Shown here: positions 1 to 5,337 of the stretch, one piece after another
How the letters are laid out: every line of letters begins with the position of its first letter
Position numbering within the stretch: position 1 is the stretch's first letter
From: Planctomycetota bacterium
Lineage (GTDB): Bacteria > Planctomycetota > UBA8742 > JACQVU01
Length of the DNA: 9,975 bases
Direction: 5' to 3'
NCBI GenBank assembly: GCA_016209585.1
Contig: JACQVU010000500.1
Location: forward strand, 1-9,975
Translations under genes and position numbers: made by a program
The notes under the pieces: model-generated
The model's input: the letters and a program-made list of their open reading frames with translations, nothing else
Database searches by the model: none
Told to the model about the DNA's origin: nothing

Positions 1-708
1 GTCGGGGGTCGGGGGGCGGTCCTGCTCCGCGCGGGACGCGGACGCCGTGGTCGCCAGTGAGGGGACCGCAGGCCGCCCCGCGCCCGCCGCCGCGACGCCG
101 GCTGGAGACGGAGCGAGGATCAGCCGCGGGATCGGGACCGCGGGCGTCCGGGTCGGCGCTGTCGGGGCTGGGGAAGAGGCTGGAGCCGGTGGTGGCCGAG
201 GCGCCGCGCGGCGCGCGCGGCGGCGCTCGGCGGTTTCGCGGACGCCGCGCACCCATTGGTCGATGATGTCGGCTTGGTCGCGCCCCTCGGCGAGTTTCTC
301 GGACGGGAGCAGGAAGAGATTCACCAGCACCGTCTCGGCGTCGAGCGCCTGCACGGCGATATCAATGATCCGATCCTTCCTGTACCGCGCCAGGAAGCGG
401 GCCATTCCCATGGCCACGTCGTCGACGTGGAAGAGGCGCGTGCGAACCGCCGCGTCCGGCGCCTCTTGCGGCGCGGCGGACGGCGATGACCCTTCCTCCA
501 GGTTGCAGATGAACTGGTTGAGCGTCGCCAGGCGGGGGGAGAAGCGGTCGGCCAGTTCCTGGAACTCGAATCCCAAGGCGCCGTCCCAGGAGGAATCCTC
601 GGCCGACGTCTTCTTCCAGGTCAATACTTCCTCCGCGAGTGTCGTGAGGAGTCGCGCCCGCGCCTCGCGCAACGCTTGCGCCGCTTCGCTGCGTACGTCG
701 CTGGCCAT
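1..708 (-). CDS. Hypothetical protein, 3' end outside window
   Basis: The ATG at 708 opens a frame with no stop for 236 codons, running off the left edge. The start is supported by GGGAG seven bases upstream. An ATG four bases earlier is in another frame. Residues 1 to about 165 look globular and charged: a helical N-terminus (ASDVRSEAAQALREARARLL), then a stretch containing RTRLFHVDDVAMGMARFLAR and DAETVLVNLFLLPSEKL. From about residue 165 the chain becomes Arg-rich and then Pro/Ala/Thr-rich low complexity, likely a disordered tail or linker. There is no signal peptide and no clear membrane segment, so it is probably cytosolic. I do not recognise the family. It follows nuoD on the same strand after 95 bp and has its own candidate promoter. 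The tail lies in very GC-rich DNA, so its reading is less secure than the first half. Confidence 0.75.
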   Translation of the reverse strand, partial: MASDVRSEAAQALREARARLLTTLAEEVLTWKKTSAEDSSWDGALGFEFQELADRFSPRLATLNQFICNLEEGSSPSAAPQEAPDAAVRTRLFHVDDVAMGMARFLARYRKDRIIDIAVQALDAETVLVNLFLLPSEKLAEGRDQADIIDQWVRGVRETAERRRARRAAPRPPPAPASSPAPTAPTRTPAVPIPRLILAPSPAGVAAAGAGRPAVPSLATTASASRAEQDRPPTPD

Positions 709-732
709 CCATGATCTCCCGCCGGCAGGGCC

Positions 733-768
733 CGGTCGACCGCCGGCCGGTCACCCGTGAACCACGGG
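733..768. repeat. Three stacked palindromes in the leader
   Basis: Three perfect inverted repeats follow one another: a 10-bp palindrome CGGTCGACCG (733-742), an 8-bp palindrome CCGGCCGG (743-750), and a hairpin CCCGTG-AAC-CACGGG (754-768; 6-bp stem, 3-nt loop). They fill the space between the candidate -10 box and the ribosome binding site of the gene at 708. No T-run follows in the minus direction, so this is not a standard Rho-independent terminator for nuoD. An operator or a leader mRNA structure is possible. In such GC-rich DNA part of this could be chance. Confidence 0.5.
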
Positions 769-798
769 ATTATATACTGATTCACTGACAACTGTTCA
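769..798 (-). promoter_or_regulatory. Candidate promoter for the gene at 708-1
   Basis: On the minus strand a perfect TATAAT lies at 774-769. A TGAACA element (four of six matches to TTGACA) lies at 798-793, with an 18-nt spacer. It stands in a short A+T-rich island between nuoD and the next gene. The predicted start of transcription would be near 762, inside the inverted repeat just downstream. The -10 match is strong and the -35 weak, and no factor is identified. Confidence 0.4.
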
Positions 799-801
799 CT
801 G
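781..801. repeat. Heptanucleotide repeat array after nuoD
   Basis: Three consecutive 7-nt units of the form NNNACTG (plus strand): TTCACTG, ACAACTG, TTCACTG. The first and third are identical. The array ends two bases before the nuoD stop codon. The 7-nt period matches the array upstream of nuoD, although the unit sequence differs. It resembles the short tandemly repeated repetitive (STRR) heptads described in cyanobacteria. That comparison is by period only. Confidence 0.6.
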
Positions 802-803
802 GG

Positions 804-2012
804 TCAGCGGTCGAGTTCTCCGGCGATGACGTTCAAGGAAGAGAGGATCGCCACCACGTCGGAGATGAGGTGGCCGCGGACGACCTCCTGGAAGGGGGCG
901 TAGTTCAGGAGGCTGGGCGGGCGAACCCGGACCCGGTAGGCGTTGCGGGTGCCGTCGGAGATCAGGTAGAAGCCCAGTTCGCCGTTCGGCGCCTCGGTCG
1001 GCACGTAGGCCTCGGCGCGCGCCGGAGCGGGGCCGTGGCCGTGCATGACCAGTTTGAAGTGGTGGATGAGGTCTTCCATGTTGAAGTACACGCGATCCTT
1101 CTCGGGCAGCGAGTGCTTGTGATCGTCGGTCTTCACCGGGCCTTTCGGCAACTTGGCCACCGCCTGCCGCACGATGCGGACGGATTCGCGCATTTCGTCG
1201 ATGCGGGCGTCGAACCTCGCGTACACGTCGCCCTCCGTCCGGGTAATCACGTTGAACTCGTACTGGCCGTACCCCAAGTAAGGGTGATCCCGGCGCACGT
1301 CGGCGTCCACGCCGGCCGCCCGGGCGATGGGGCCGGAGACGCCGTACGACTTCACCTGCGCGGGCGTGAACACCCCTACCCCCTTGGTGCGGTCGCAGAA
1401 GATGCGGTTGCGCGACAGCATCAGCCGGATTTCGTCAAGCACGGGAAGGAAGTCGTCGCAGAAGGCGAGCACGCGCTTTTCGAACCCCTCCGGCACGTCC
1501 GCCGCCAGGCCGCCCACGCGCGTCCACGAGGTGGTCAGCCGCGCGCCGGTGACGAACTCGAAGATGTCGTAGAGTTTCTCGCGTTTCTCCCAGCCCCAGA
1601 GGAAGACGGAGAAGGCGCCGAGGTCCATGGCCTGGAGGCCGACGCAGGCGACGTGATCGGCGATGCGCGTCAGTTCGACCAGGATGACGCGCAATGCCTG
1701 GGCGCGCGGGGGAGCCTCGATGCCGAACAACTTCTCGCACGACAGCGCGAACGCGACGTTGTTGCAGAGCGGCGAAAGGTAGTTCATCCGGTCGGTCACC
1801 GTGACGTACTGGTTGTACGAGAGATGCTCGCCCAGTTTCTCGAAGCCGGTGTGGAGGAAGCCGATGTCGGGATCGACCTTCACCACGGTTTCGCCGTCCA
1901 GCGTCAGCCGCAGCCGCAGCGTGCCGTGGGTGGCTGGATGCTGCGGACCGAGGTTCACGGTCATCAGCATGTTGTCGCTAGCAGGTTCGATTTCGAGGAG
2001 GGGGTGGGGCAT
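804..2012 (-). CDS. nuoD: NADH-quinone oxidoreductase subunit D
   Basis: This is the 49-kDa-type subunit of the complex I peripheral arm. It forms the quinone pocket with NuoB at the membrane interface, where NADH-derived electrons leave cluster N2. The 402 residues are full length for a separate NuoD. Visible motifs are GPQHPATHG (22-30), DPDIGFLHTGFEKLGE (47-62), TDRMNYLSPLCNN (73-85), TTSWTRVGG (about 160-168), and the conserved C-terminus with RPPSLLN and SDVVAILSSLNVIAGELDR. By known family alignment, His29 and Tyr78 correspond to the quinone-binding His38 and Tyr87 of Thermus Nqo4. Both differ by nine positions, which supports the register. The ATG at 2012 gives the usual short lead before GPQHPATHG. 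It has no Shine-Dalgarno sequence, because a pyrimidine-rich repeat lies just upstream. It is separated from nuoC by two foreign-looking genes. Confidence 0.97.
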   Translation of the reverse strand: MPHPLLEIEPASDNMLMTVNLGPQHPATHGTLRLRLTLDGETVVKVDPDIGFLHTGFEKLGEHLSYNQYVTVTDRMNYLSPLCNNVAFALSCEKLFGIEAPPRAQALRVILVELTRIADHVACVGLQAMDLGAFSVFLWGWEKREKLYDIFEFVTGARLTTSWTRVGGLAADVPEGFEKRVLAFCDDFLPVLDEIRLMLSRNRIFCDRTKGVGVFTPAQVKSYGVSGPIARAAGVDADVRRDHPYLGYGQYEFNVITRTEGDVYARFDARIDEMRESVRIVRQAVAKLPKGPVKTDDHKHSLPEKDRVYFNMEDLIHHFKLVMHGHGPAPARAEAYVPTEAPNGELGFYLISDGTRNAYRVRVRPPSLLNYAPFQEVVRGHLISDVVAILSSLNVIAGELDR

Positions 2013-2020
2013 GGGAAATG

Positions 2021-2048
2021 GCGAAGGGGGAAGGCAGAAGGATGAAGG
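2021..2048. repeat. Heptanucleotide repeat array before nuoD
   Basis: Four consecutive 7-nt units of the form NNGAAGG on the plus strand: GCGAAGG, GGGAAGG, CAGAAGG, ATGAAGG. On the nuoD mRNA this reads as a CCTTCNN pyrimidine tract starting 8 nt before the nuoD ATG, so it takes the place of a Shine-Dalgarno. It marks the junction between the two-gene insert and nuoD. Heptads of this kind are known as STRR sequences in cyanobacteria. Their function and mode of spread are not settled. Confidence 0.8.
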
Positions 2049-2078
2049 ATACTGGCTTCCGGCGGGAGGAATGGCGGG

Positions 2079-2936
2079 TTACTCGATGACGTCCGCGATT
2101 GGTTCGAAGGAGTTCGCGCCGTCCGTGTTGGGGTTCGGGAAAAACTGGTCCTCATGCTTCGCATGTTCGATGATCGTGCGCGTCCACTCGATCGTCTTGG
2201 CGCGGAGTTCCTCCCGTAGCGCTGGCCAATTGAAGTCGATGAGAGCGCCGTTCAGTTGGTTCGATGCCCACATGAGGTCTTCCAGTCCGGCGTGAAATCC
2301 GTACTCCTCCAGTCCCGCGATCCTGGTGAAGAAGACATCCCACAAAGCCTCGTCGCGGGATTCTTCAATGGACCCCGCAACGTCATCTCGAATGTCGGCG
2401 TCGTCGAAGCGCGGGGTGACGGGCAAAGTCGCGACCAGCGCCAGGACCAAGCGGTAGGAGCTCACCCACGTGCCGCACTGATTGAGATAACGACGGACCA
2501 GCGACGCATGGGCGAGCATGCGGCGACCGTCAACGCCGCCGGCCATCGCCTCGATGAACACCCTGGAAGCCAGACGGTTCTCCGGGTCCTCATCCTGGCC
2601 CCGTCGATAGGGGTAGTGCGCCAAGGCATTGACGAAGTGATCGAACGACCGACGTTCCCACGCGAATCGCTCGCTGTATGAAATCCTCTTGATGGGTTTG
2701 GTCGACGACAGATTCACGAGTCCGGAAAACCCGGCGAATTCCCCGGCATGCTCCCGTACACCCTCATCAACCACGAAGTGAGGAAGATCCTTCCGATGGA
2801 GGTACTTACATGTGGTCTCGTCCGGTTCCAAGATGACGCTCGCGTGTTGCAAGCAATAGCCCGACCCGCGGCCGACAGTCTGGCTCTGCGCGCAATTGAA
2901 TACGCAGTTCCGGCAACTGAAAAGTTCGTCGTCCAT
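2079..2936 (-). CDS. Unknown 285-aa protein with N-terminal Cys/His cluster
   Basis: I do not recognise this family. The N-terminus carries a dense metal-ligand pattern: Cys8-x2-Cys11-x3-Cys15, then Cys28-x2-His31, Cys43 and His47. The sequence around it (GRGSGYCLQH and TTCKYLHRKD) suggests a zinc site or a small Fe-S cluster. Residues from about 55 to 285 look soluble and mostly helical, rich in aromatic and charged residues (YSERFAWERRSFDHF near 87-101; RRYLNQCGTW near 148-157). No membrane segment or signal peptide is seen. The ATG at 2936 has AAGG eight bases upstream and starts 3 nt after the stop of the preceding gene (TGA GCC ATG), so the two are almost certainly co-translated. Local G+C is about 53-58% against 70% or more in the flanking nuo genes, a sign of transfer. 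It may be half of a two-protein module, or an accessory to the nuo operon it sits in. Confidence 0.85.
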   Translation of the reverse strand: MDDELFSCRNCVFNCAQSQTVGRGSGYCLQHASVILEPDETTCKYLHRKDLPHFVVDEGVREHAGEFAGFSGLVNLSSTKPIKRISYSERFAWERRSFDHFVNALAHYPYRRGQDEDPENRLASRVFIEAMAGGVDGRRMLAHASLVRRYLNQCGTWVSSYRLVLALVATLPVTPRFDDADIRDDVAGSIEESRDEALWDVFFTRIAGLEEYGFHAGLEDLMWASNQLNGALIDFNWPALREELRAKTIEWTRTIIEHAKHEDQFFPNPNTDGANSFEPIADVIE

Positions 2937-2939
2937 GGC

Positions 2940-3371
2940 TCACACCTTCGAAAAGTACTTCTGCACCCGCTCTCCAGCCCAGCCAATGAGATCCTTCCGC
3001 TCGACGCCGACGATATCGAAATTCCATTGTACCAAGCCCTCCCTGTTCTTCCTCGCCAGCCTCATGGCGCGAACCGATCGAAGGCGCTCCGCCTTCTCCT
3101 GCGCCGCGGCTGAGTCGCGCAAGCGCGAGAGGAGCGCCTCATGCTCTATCAACTCATGACCGTCCGCCATGAGATCTTTCCGCAGGAGTTTGTATAGTTG
3201 ATCACCGAAAGGACGAGTCCGGGAAGGATCCAGTGAAACACTGGTGAATGGGGTTTTCTTGCCCCGTGCCCGAACGATACGTTCCGCGTACGCGCATGAC
3301 AACGCCAGATTGGGTGGGGTGACGCCGCCAGGCTTGTCGCGCCGGAAGTAGTCCGAGGTCGGGCTTGTCAT
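2940..3371 (-). CDS. Unknown 143-aa charged helical protein
   Basis: I do not recognise this family. It is the first gene of a pair lying between nuoC and nuoD. Residues 1-20 are Pro/Gly-rich (DYFRRDKPGGVTPP). Residues 38-75 contain KKTPFTSVSLDPSRTRPFGD and a basic segment LYKLLRKDLMADGHELIEH. Residues 77-112 are an Ala/Glu/Arg-rich, probably long helix that could form a coiled coil. The C-terminus (QWNFDIVGVERKDLIGWAG, VQKYF) looks like a compact conserved end. There is no signal peptide or membrane segment. The ATG at 3371 has no good ribosome binding site. The same frame stays open upstream to the nuoC stop codon (23 sense codons), so translation may depend on nuoC. G+C in sampled lines is 50-60%. 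The 3-nt spacing to the Cys-cluster gene suggests that the two products act together. Confidence 0.8.
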   Translation of the reverse strand: MTSPTSDYFRRDKPGGVTPPNLALSCAYAERIVRARGKKTPFTSVSLDPSRTRPFGDQLYKLLRKDLMADGHELIEHEALLSRLRDSAAAQEKAERLRSVRAMRLARKNREGLVQWNFDIVGVERKDLIGWAGERVQKYFSKV

Positions 3372-3440
3372 ACCAGGCGTCCATTCCAGATGTTTGATGA
3401 GATGACGCGGGATGATACGCGTGACTGGTTTGACCTCGTT

Positions 3441-4145
3441 CTACCCCGCGTCCTCTCCGAACTCCTCCTTCACCGAGGCGTTCTGCCGCTTCAGGCGCTC
3501 TTCCAGCGGCAACTCGCGCTCCGGGAAAAGATGCCACGGGGGCGTGTAGTTCTCGTACCGCGCCAGCCCCTCGCGGTAGCCGACGCCGTGAAGAGGAAAT
3601 TCCTTGCGGAGGGGGAAGCCCTGGAAGTCGTCGGGCATGAGCAGCCGGCGCAGGTCGGGGTTGCCGGCGAAGTCGATGCCGAACATGTCGTGCGCCTCGC
3701 GCTCCGTCCAGAGCGCGCCGCCGTAAAGCGCGGAGATGGAGCGGATCGACTCGCTGCCCGCGTCGAGAAAGGCGCGCACCACCACGCGGTGGTGGTCGCT
3801 CGCGCGCTCGACTTGGCAGGTGACACAGAAGCGCCCGCGGGCGCCTTCCAGGTCGGCGTAGTCGACCGCGAAACAGTCCACGAAACAGTCGTAGCCAAGG
3901 TCGTCGCGCAGCGCGCGCATCACCTCCACGTTCCGCCCCGCGCTGACGTCGATGGTGAGCAGCCCGCGCTCCGCGTACGTTCCCAGCACGTCGGCGCCAA
4001 GGCGCGCCAGCACCGCCTTCGCGGCGTCGCACTCCAGCGCCGGGTTCGGGGCCGGCGCTGAGGGGGCGGCGGGGGCCGGGGCGCCGGGCGCGGCCGGCTT
4101 CGCGCCACCGGCGGGCGAAACGGGTGTGGCGGTCGGCGTGGCCAT
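3441..4145 (-). CDS. nuoC: NADH-quinone oxidoreductase subunit C
   Basis: This is the 30-kDa-type subunit of the complex I peripheral arm, which packs on NuoD and NuoB and carries no cofactor. The family signature is intact: WTEREAHDMFGI at 146-157, NPDLRRLLMPDDFQGFPLRK at 162-181, and an ending with WHLFPERELPLEERLKR typical of longer NuoC forms. Residues 1-36 are Ala/Pro/Thr low complexity, a probably disordered extension ahead of the conserved fold. The ATG at 4145 is supported by a GGGGGAG run nine bases upstream. The gene starts 36 nt after nuoB and ends in TAG at 3441. Instead of nuoD, the next gene is the unknown 143-aa protein, in the same reading frame as nuoC. Confidence 0.96.
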   Translation of the reverse strand: MATPTATPVSPAGGAKPAAPGAPAPAAPSAPAPNPALECDAAKAVLARLGADVLGTYAERGLLTIDVSAGRNVEVMRALRDDLGYDCFVDCFAVDYADLEGARGRFCVTCQVERASDHHRVVVRAFLDAGSESIRSISALYGGALWTEREAHDMFGIDFAGNPDLRRLLMPDDFQGFPLRKEFPLHGVGYREGLARYENYTPPWHLFPERELPLEERLKRQNASVKEEFGEDAG

Positions 4146-4181
4146 GCGAAGAGTCTCCCCCCAAAACCCCCGTTCCCGGTG

Positions 4182-4682
4182 TCAGACGCCGTGGGCGTCG
4201 CTGGCGACCGTTTCCGCCGCGACCACCTTCTGAATCGCCATGAGCGCCTCGATCAGTTGCTCCGGCCGCGGCGGGCAACCGGGGATGTAGACGTTCACGG
4301 GAATGTAGCGATCCACGCCCTGGACGAGTGTGTAGGTGTTGAAGACGCCGCCGGAGGAGGCGCAGGCGCCCATCGAGATACACCATTTCGGCTCCGGCAT
4401 CTGCTCCCAGATGCGCAGCAGCACGGGCATCATCTTCAGCGAGATGCGCCCCGACACGATCATCAGGTCAGCCTGCCGCGGCGAGAAGCGGATCACCTCG
4501 GCCCCGAAGCGGCTCATGTCGAACCGCCCGGCCAGCGCCGACATCATCTCAATGGCGCAGCAGGCCGTTCCGAACGGCATGGGCCAGAGCGAGTTCTTGC
4601 GGCCCCAGTTCACCACCGCGCTCACCGTGGTGGTGATCACGCCGTCGCCGAACAACTTGCCGACCGCCCGCTCTAATCCCAT
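4182..4682 (-). CDS. nuoB: NADH-quinone oxidoreductase subunit B
   Basis: This is the PSST-type subunit that binds [4Fe-4S] cluster N2, the last iron-sulfur centre before quinone. The 166 residues are normal length. Expected ligands are Cys41-Cys42 (GTACCAIEMM), Cys107 (SMGACASSGG) and Cys136 (YIPGCPPRPEQL). By family knowledge these four correspond to the E. coli ligands 63, 64, 129 and 158. Cys101, in KWCISMG, is an extra non-ligand cysteine. The start at 4682 (MGLERAVGKLF) is preferred. It overlaps the nuoA stop by 10 nt, and a longer in-frame version starting at 4805 would read through nuoA in a shadow frame. Translational coupling to nuoA is likely. Confidence 0.97.
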   Translation of the reverse strand: MGLERAVGKLFGDGVITTTVSAVVNWGRKNSLWPMPFGTACCAIEMMSALAGRFDMSRFGAEVIRFSPRQADLMIVSGRISLKMMPVLLRIWEQMPEPKWCISMGACASSGGVFNTYTLVQGVDRYIPVNVYIPGCPPRPEQLIEALMAIQKVVAAETVASDAHGV

Positions 4683-5050
4683 TCCAGCGCCCCCCGCCGC
4701 CAGAGGTAGACGTAGCCGACCACCAGCAGGCCGACGAAGACGGCCATTTCCACGAACAGCGCCGCCCCCAGCACCGGGTACTGCTCGCGGTAGACGTAGG
4801 CCCACGGTATCAGGAAGACGGTCTCAATGTCGAACAGGATGAACAGCGTGGCCACCAGGTAGAACTTCACCGACACCTGCTTGCGGGAGTCGTCCAACTG
4901 CTCCACGCCGCACTCATAGGGCAGGAACTTCTGCTTCGTCCGGCGCCGCGGTCCGAGCAGGTGCGAGATCAGGAGCATTCCCAACCCCCCGCCCACCACG
5001 ATGGCGGCCAGCGCCAGCACCGGGAAGAAGGCCGATACCGGGTCGTCCAT
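4673..5050 (-). CDS. nuoA: NADH-quinone oxidoreductase subunit A
   Basis: This is the small membrane subunit of complex I (ND3-type), which lies at the junction of the peripheral and membrane arms next to NuoD and NuoH. The 125 residues show three hydrophobic helices at about 8-30, 63-85 and 94-117. The conserved loop PYECGVEQ (44-51) precedes SVKFYLVATLFILFDIETV (60-78), with the family's acidic pair Asp74 and Glu76. The ATG at 5050 follows AGGAG with eight bases between. It is the first gene of the nuo block, preceded by a 287-nt non-coding gap with a candidate promoter, and overlaps nuoB by 10 nt. Confidence 0.97.
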   Translation of the reverse strand: MDDPVSAFFPVLALAAIVVGGGLGMLLISHLLGPRRRTKQKFLPYECGVEQLDDSRKQVSVKFYLVATLFILFDIETVFLIPWAYVYREQYPVLGAALFVEMAVFVGLLVVGYVYLWRRGALEWD

Positions 5051-5169
5051 GGCTCGCTCTCCTGCGCGGGGAAACTACGCCGCCGGGAGAGGTCGTTCAA
5101 GGGAAATTGAGATCGTTCAGGACGTGAACCGCTTCTTCCGGAATCACCGGCGCCTCCCGCGGAACAACC

Positions 5170-5223
5170 TATAAACACATTTATAACTTGTACCGCGGCG
5201 AGAATCGCGGGGCAACAATTCTC
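5170..5223. repeat. Two inverted repeats upstream of nuoA
   Basis: TATAAA-CACA-TTTATA (5170-5185) is a perfect inverted repeat with 6-bp arms and a 4-bp spacer. GAGAAT-(12 nt)-ATTCTC (5200-5223) is a second with 6-bp arms. Together they bracket the candidate nuo promoter. Such paired sites could bind dimeric regulators controlling complex I expression. No regulator is identified. Confidence 0.5.
5187..5215 (-). promoter_or_regulatory. nuoA: Candidate nuo operon promoter
   Basis: On the minus strand TTGCCC (5215-5210) and TACAAG (5192-5187) are 17 nt apart. Each matches four of six consensus positions. This lies in the only A+T-rich part of the gap upstream of nuoA and would give a leader of about 130 nt. 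It is flanked and overlapped by two inverted repeats. The match is modest. Read-through from the upstream operon, whose last gene ends at 5338, is an alternative source of transcription. Confidence 0.3.
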
Positions 5224-5299
5224 CCGGGCGCCACCGCGCAGCCACCGAACATGCGGCGGAGATCGCCTGCCGGGCGCGTGGCTGGCCGGCGGTCGGAGC

Positions 5300-5335
5300 G
5301 GCGCCAGGGGCGGTGCCAGGGGCGGCGCCGAGGCC
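5300..5335. repeat. 12-bp tandem repeat
   Basis: Three adjacent 12-bp units read GGCGCCAGGGGC, GGTGCCAGGGGC and GGCGCCGAGGCC. The first two differ at one base and the third is diverged. They begin just past the TAG of the membrane protein gene at 5338. In another minus-strand frame they would encode Gly/Ala/Pro repeats, but that frame is not that of the gene. The rest of 5224-5299 is GC-rich with nothing recognisable. Confidence 0.6.
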
Positions 5336-5337
5336 CC

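Larger units (their letters stand above)
2049..3440 (-). other. Two-gene cassette interrupting the nuo operon
   Basis: This is the stretch between the nuoC stop and the heptad repeat before nuoD. It holds only the two unknown genes, both in the nuo direction. Four sampled 60-base lines counted by hand are 50, 53, 55 and 60% G+C, while sampled nuoC and nuoD lines are 70 and 78%. No transposase, integrase, tRNA, long terminal inverted repeat or obvious target-site duplication is visible at the edges. A TATCAT hexamer on the minus strand (3417-3412) could serve as a weak -10 box, but no -35 is seen. The cassette is therefore most likely read through from nuoA-C. Confidence 0.6.

Noticed and set aside
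870..2045. 391-codon open frame antisense to nuoD
   Set aside because: It is the reverse-strand shadow of a strongly conserved nuoD. Its translation is low-complexity Ala/Arg/Val/His without family motifs, as expected in high-GC DNA.
3354..3438. 7-bp inverted repeat CGAGGTC/GACCTCG near the nuoC edge of the insert
   Set aside because: Considered as a mobile-element end, but 7 bp over 85 bp is expected by chance, it lies at one edge only, and no matching copy or transposase is seen.
3202..4386. 394-codon minus-strand frame spanning nuoB, nuoC and the 143-aa gene
   Set aside because: It is Arg-rich out-of-frame sequence over three genes with better support. NuoB and NuoC motifs lie in the other frames.
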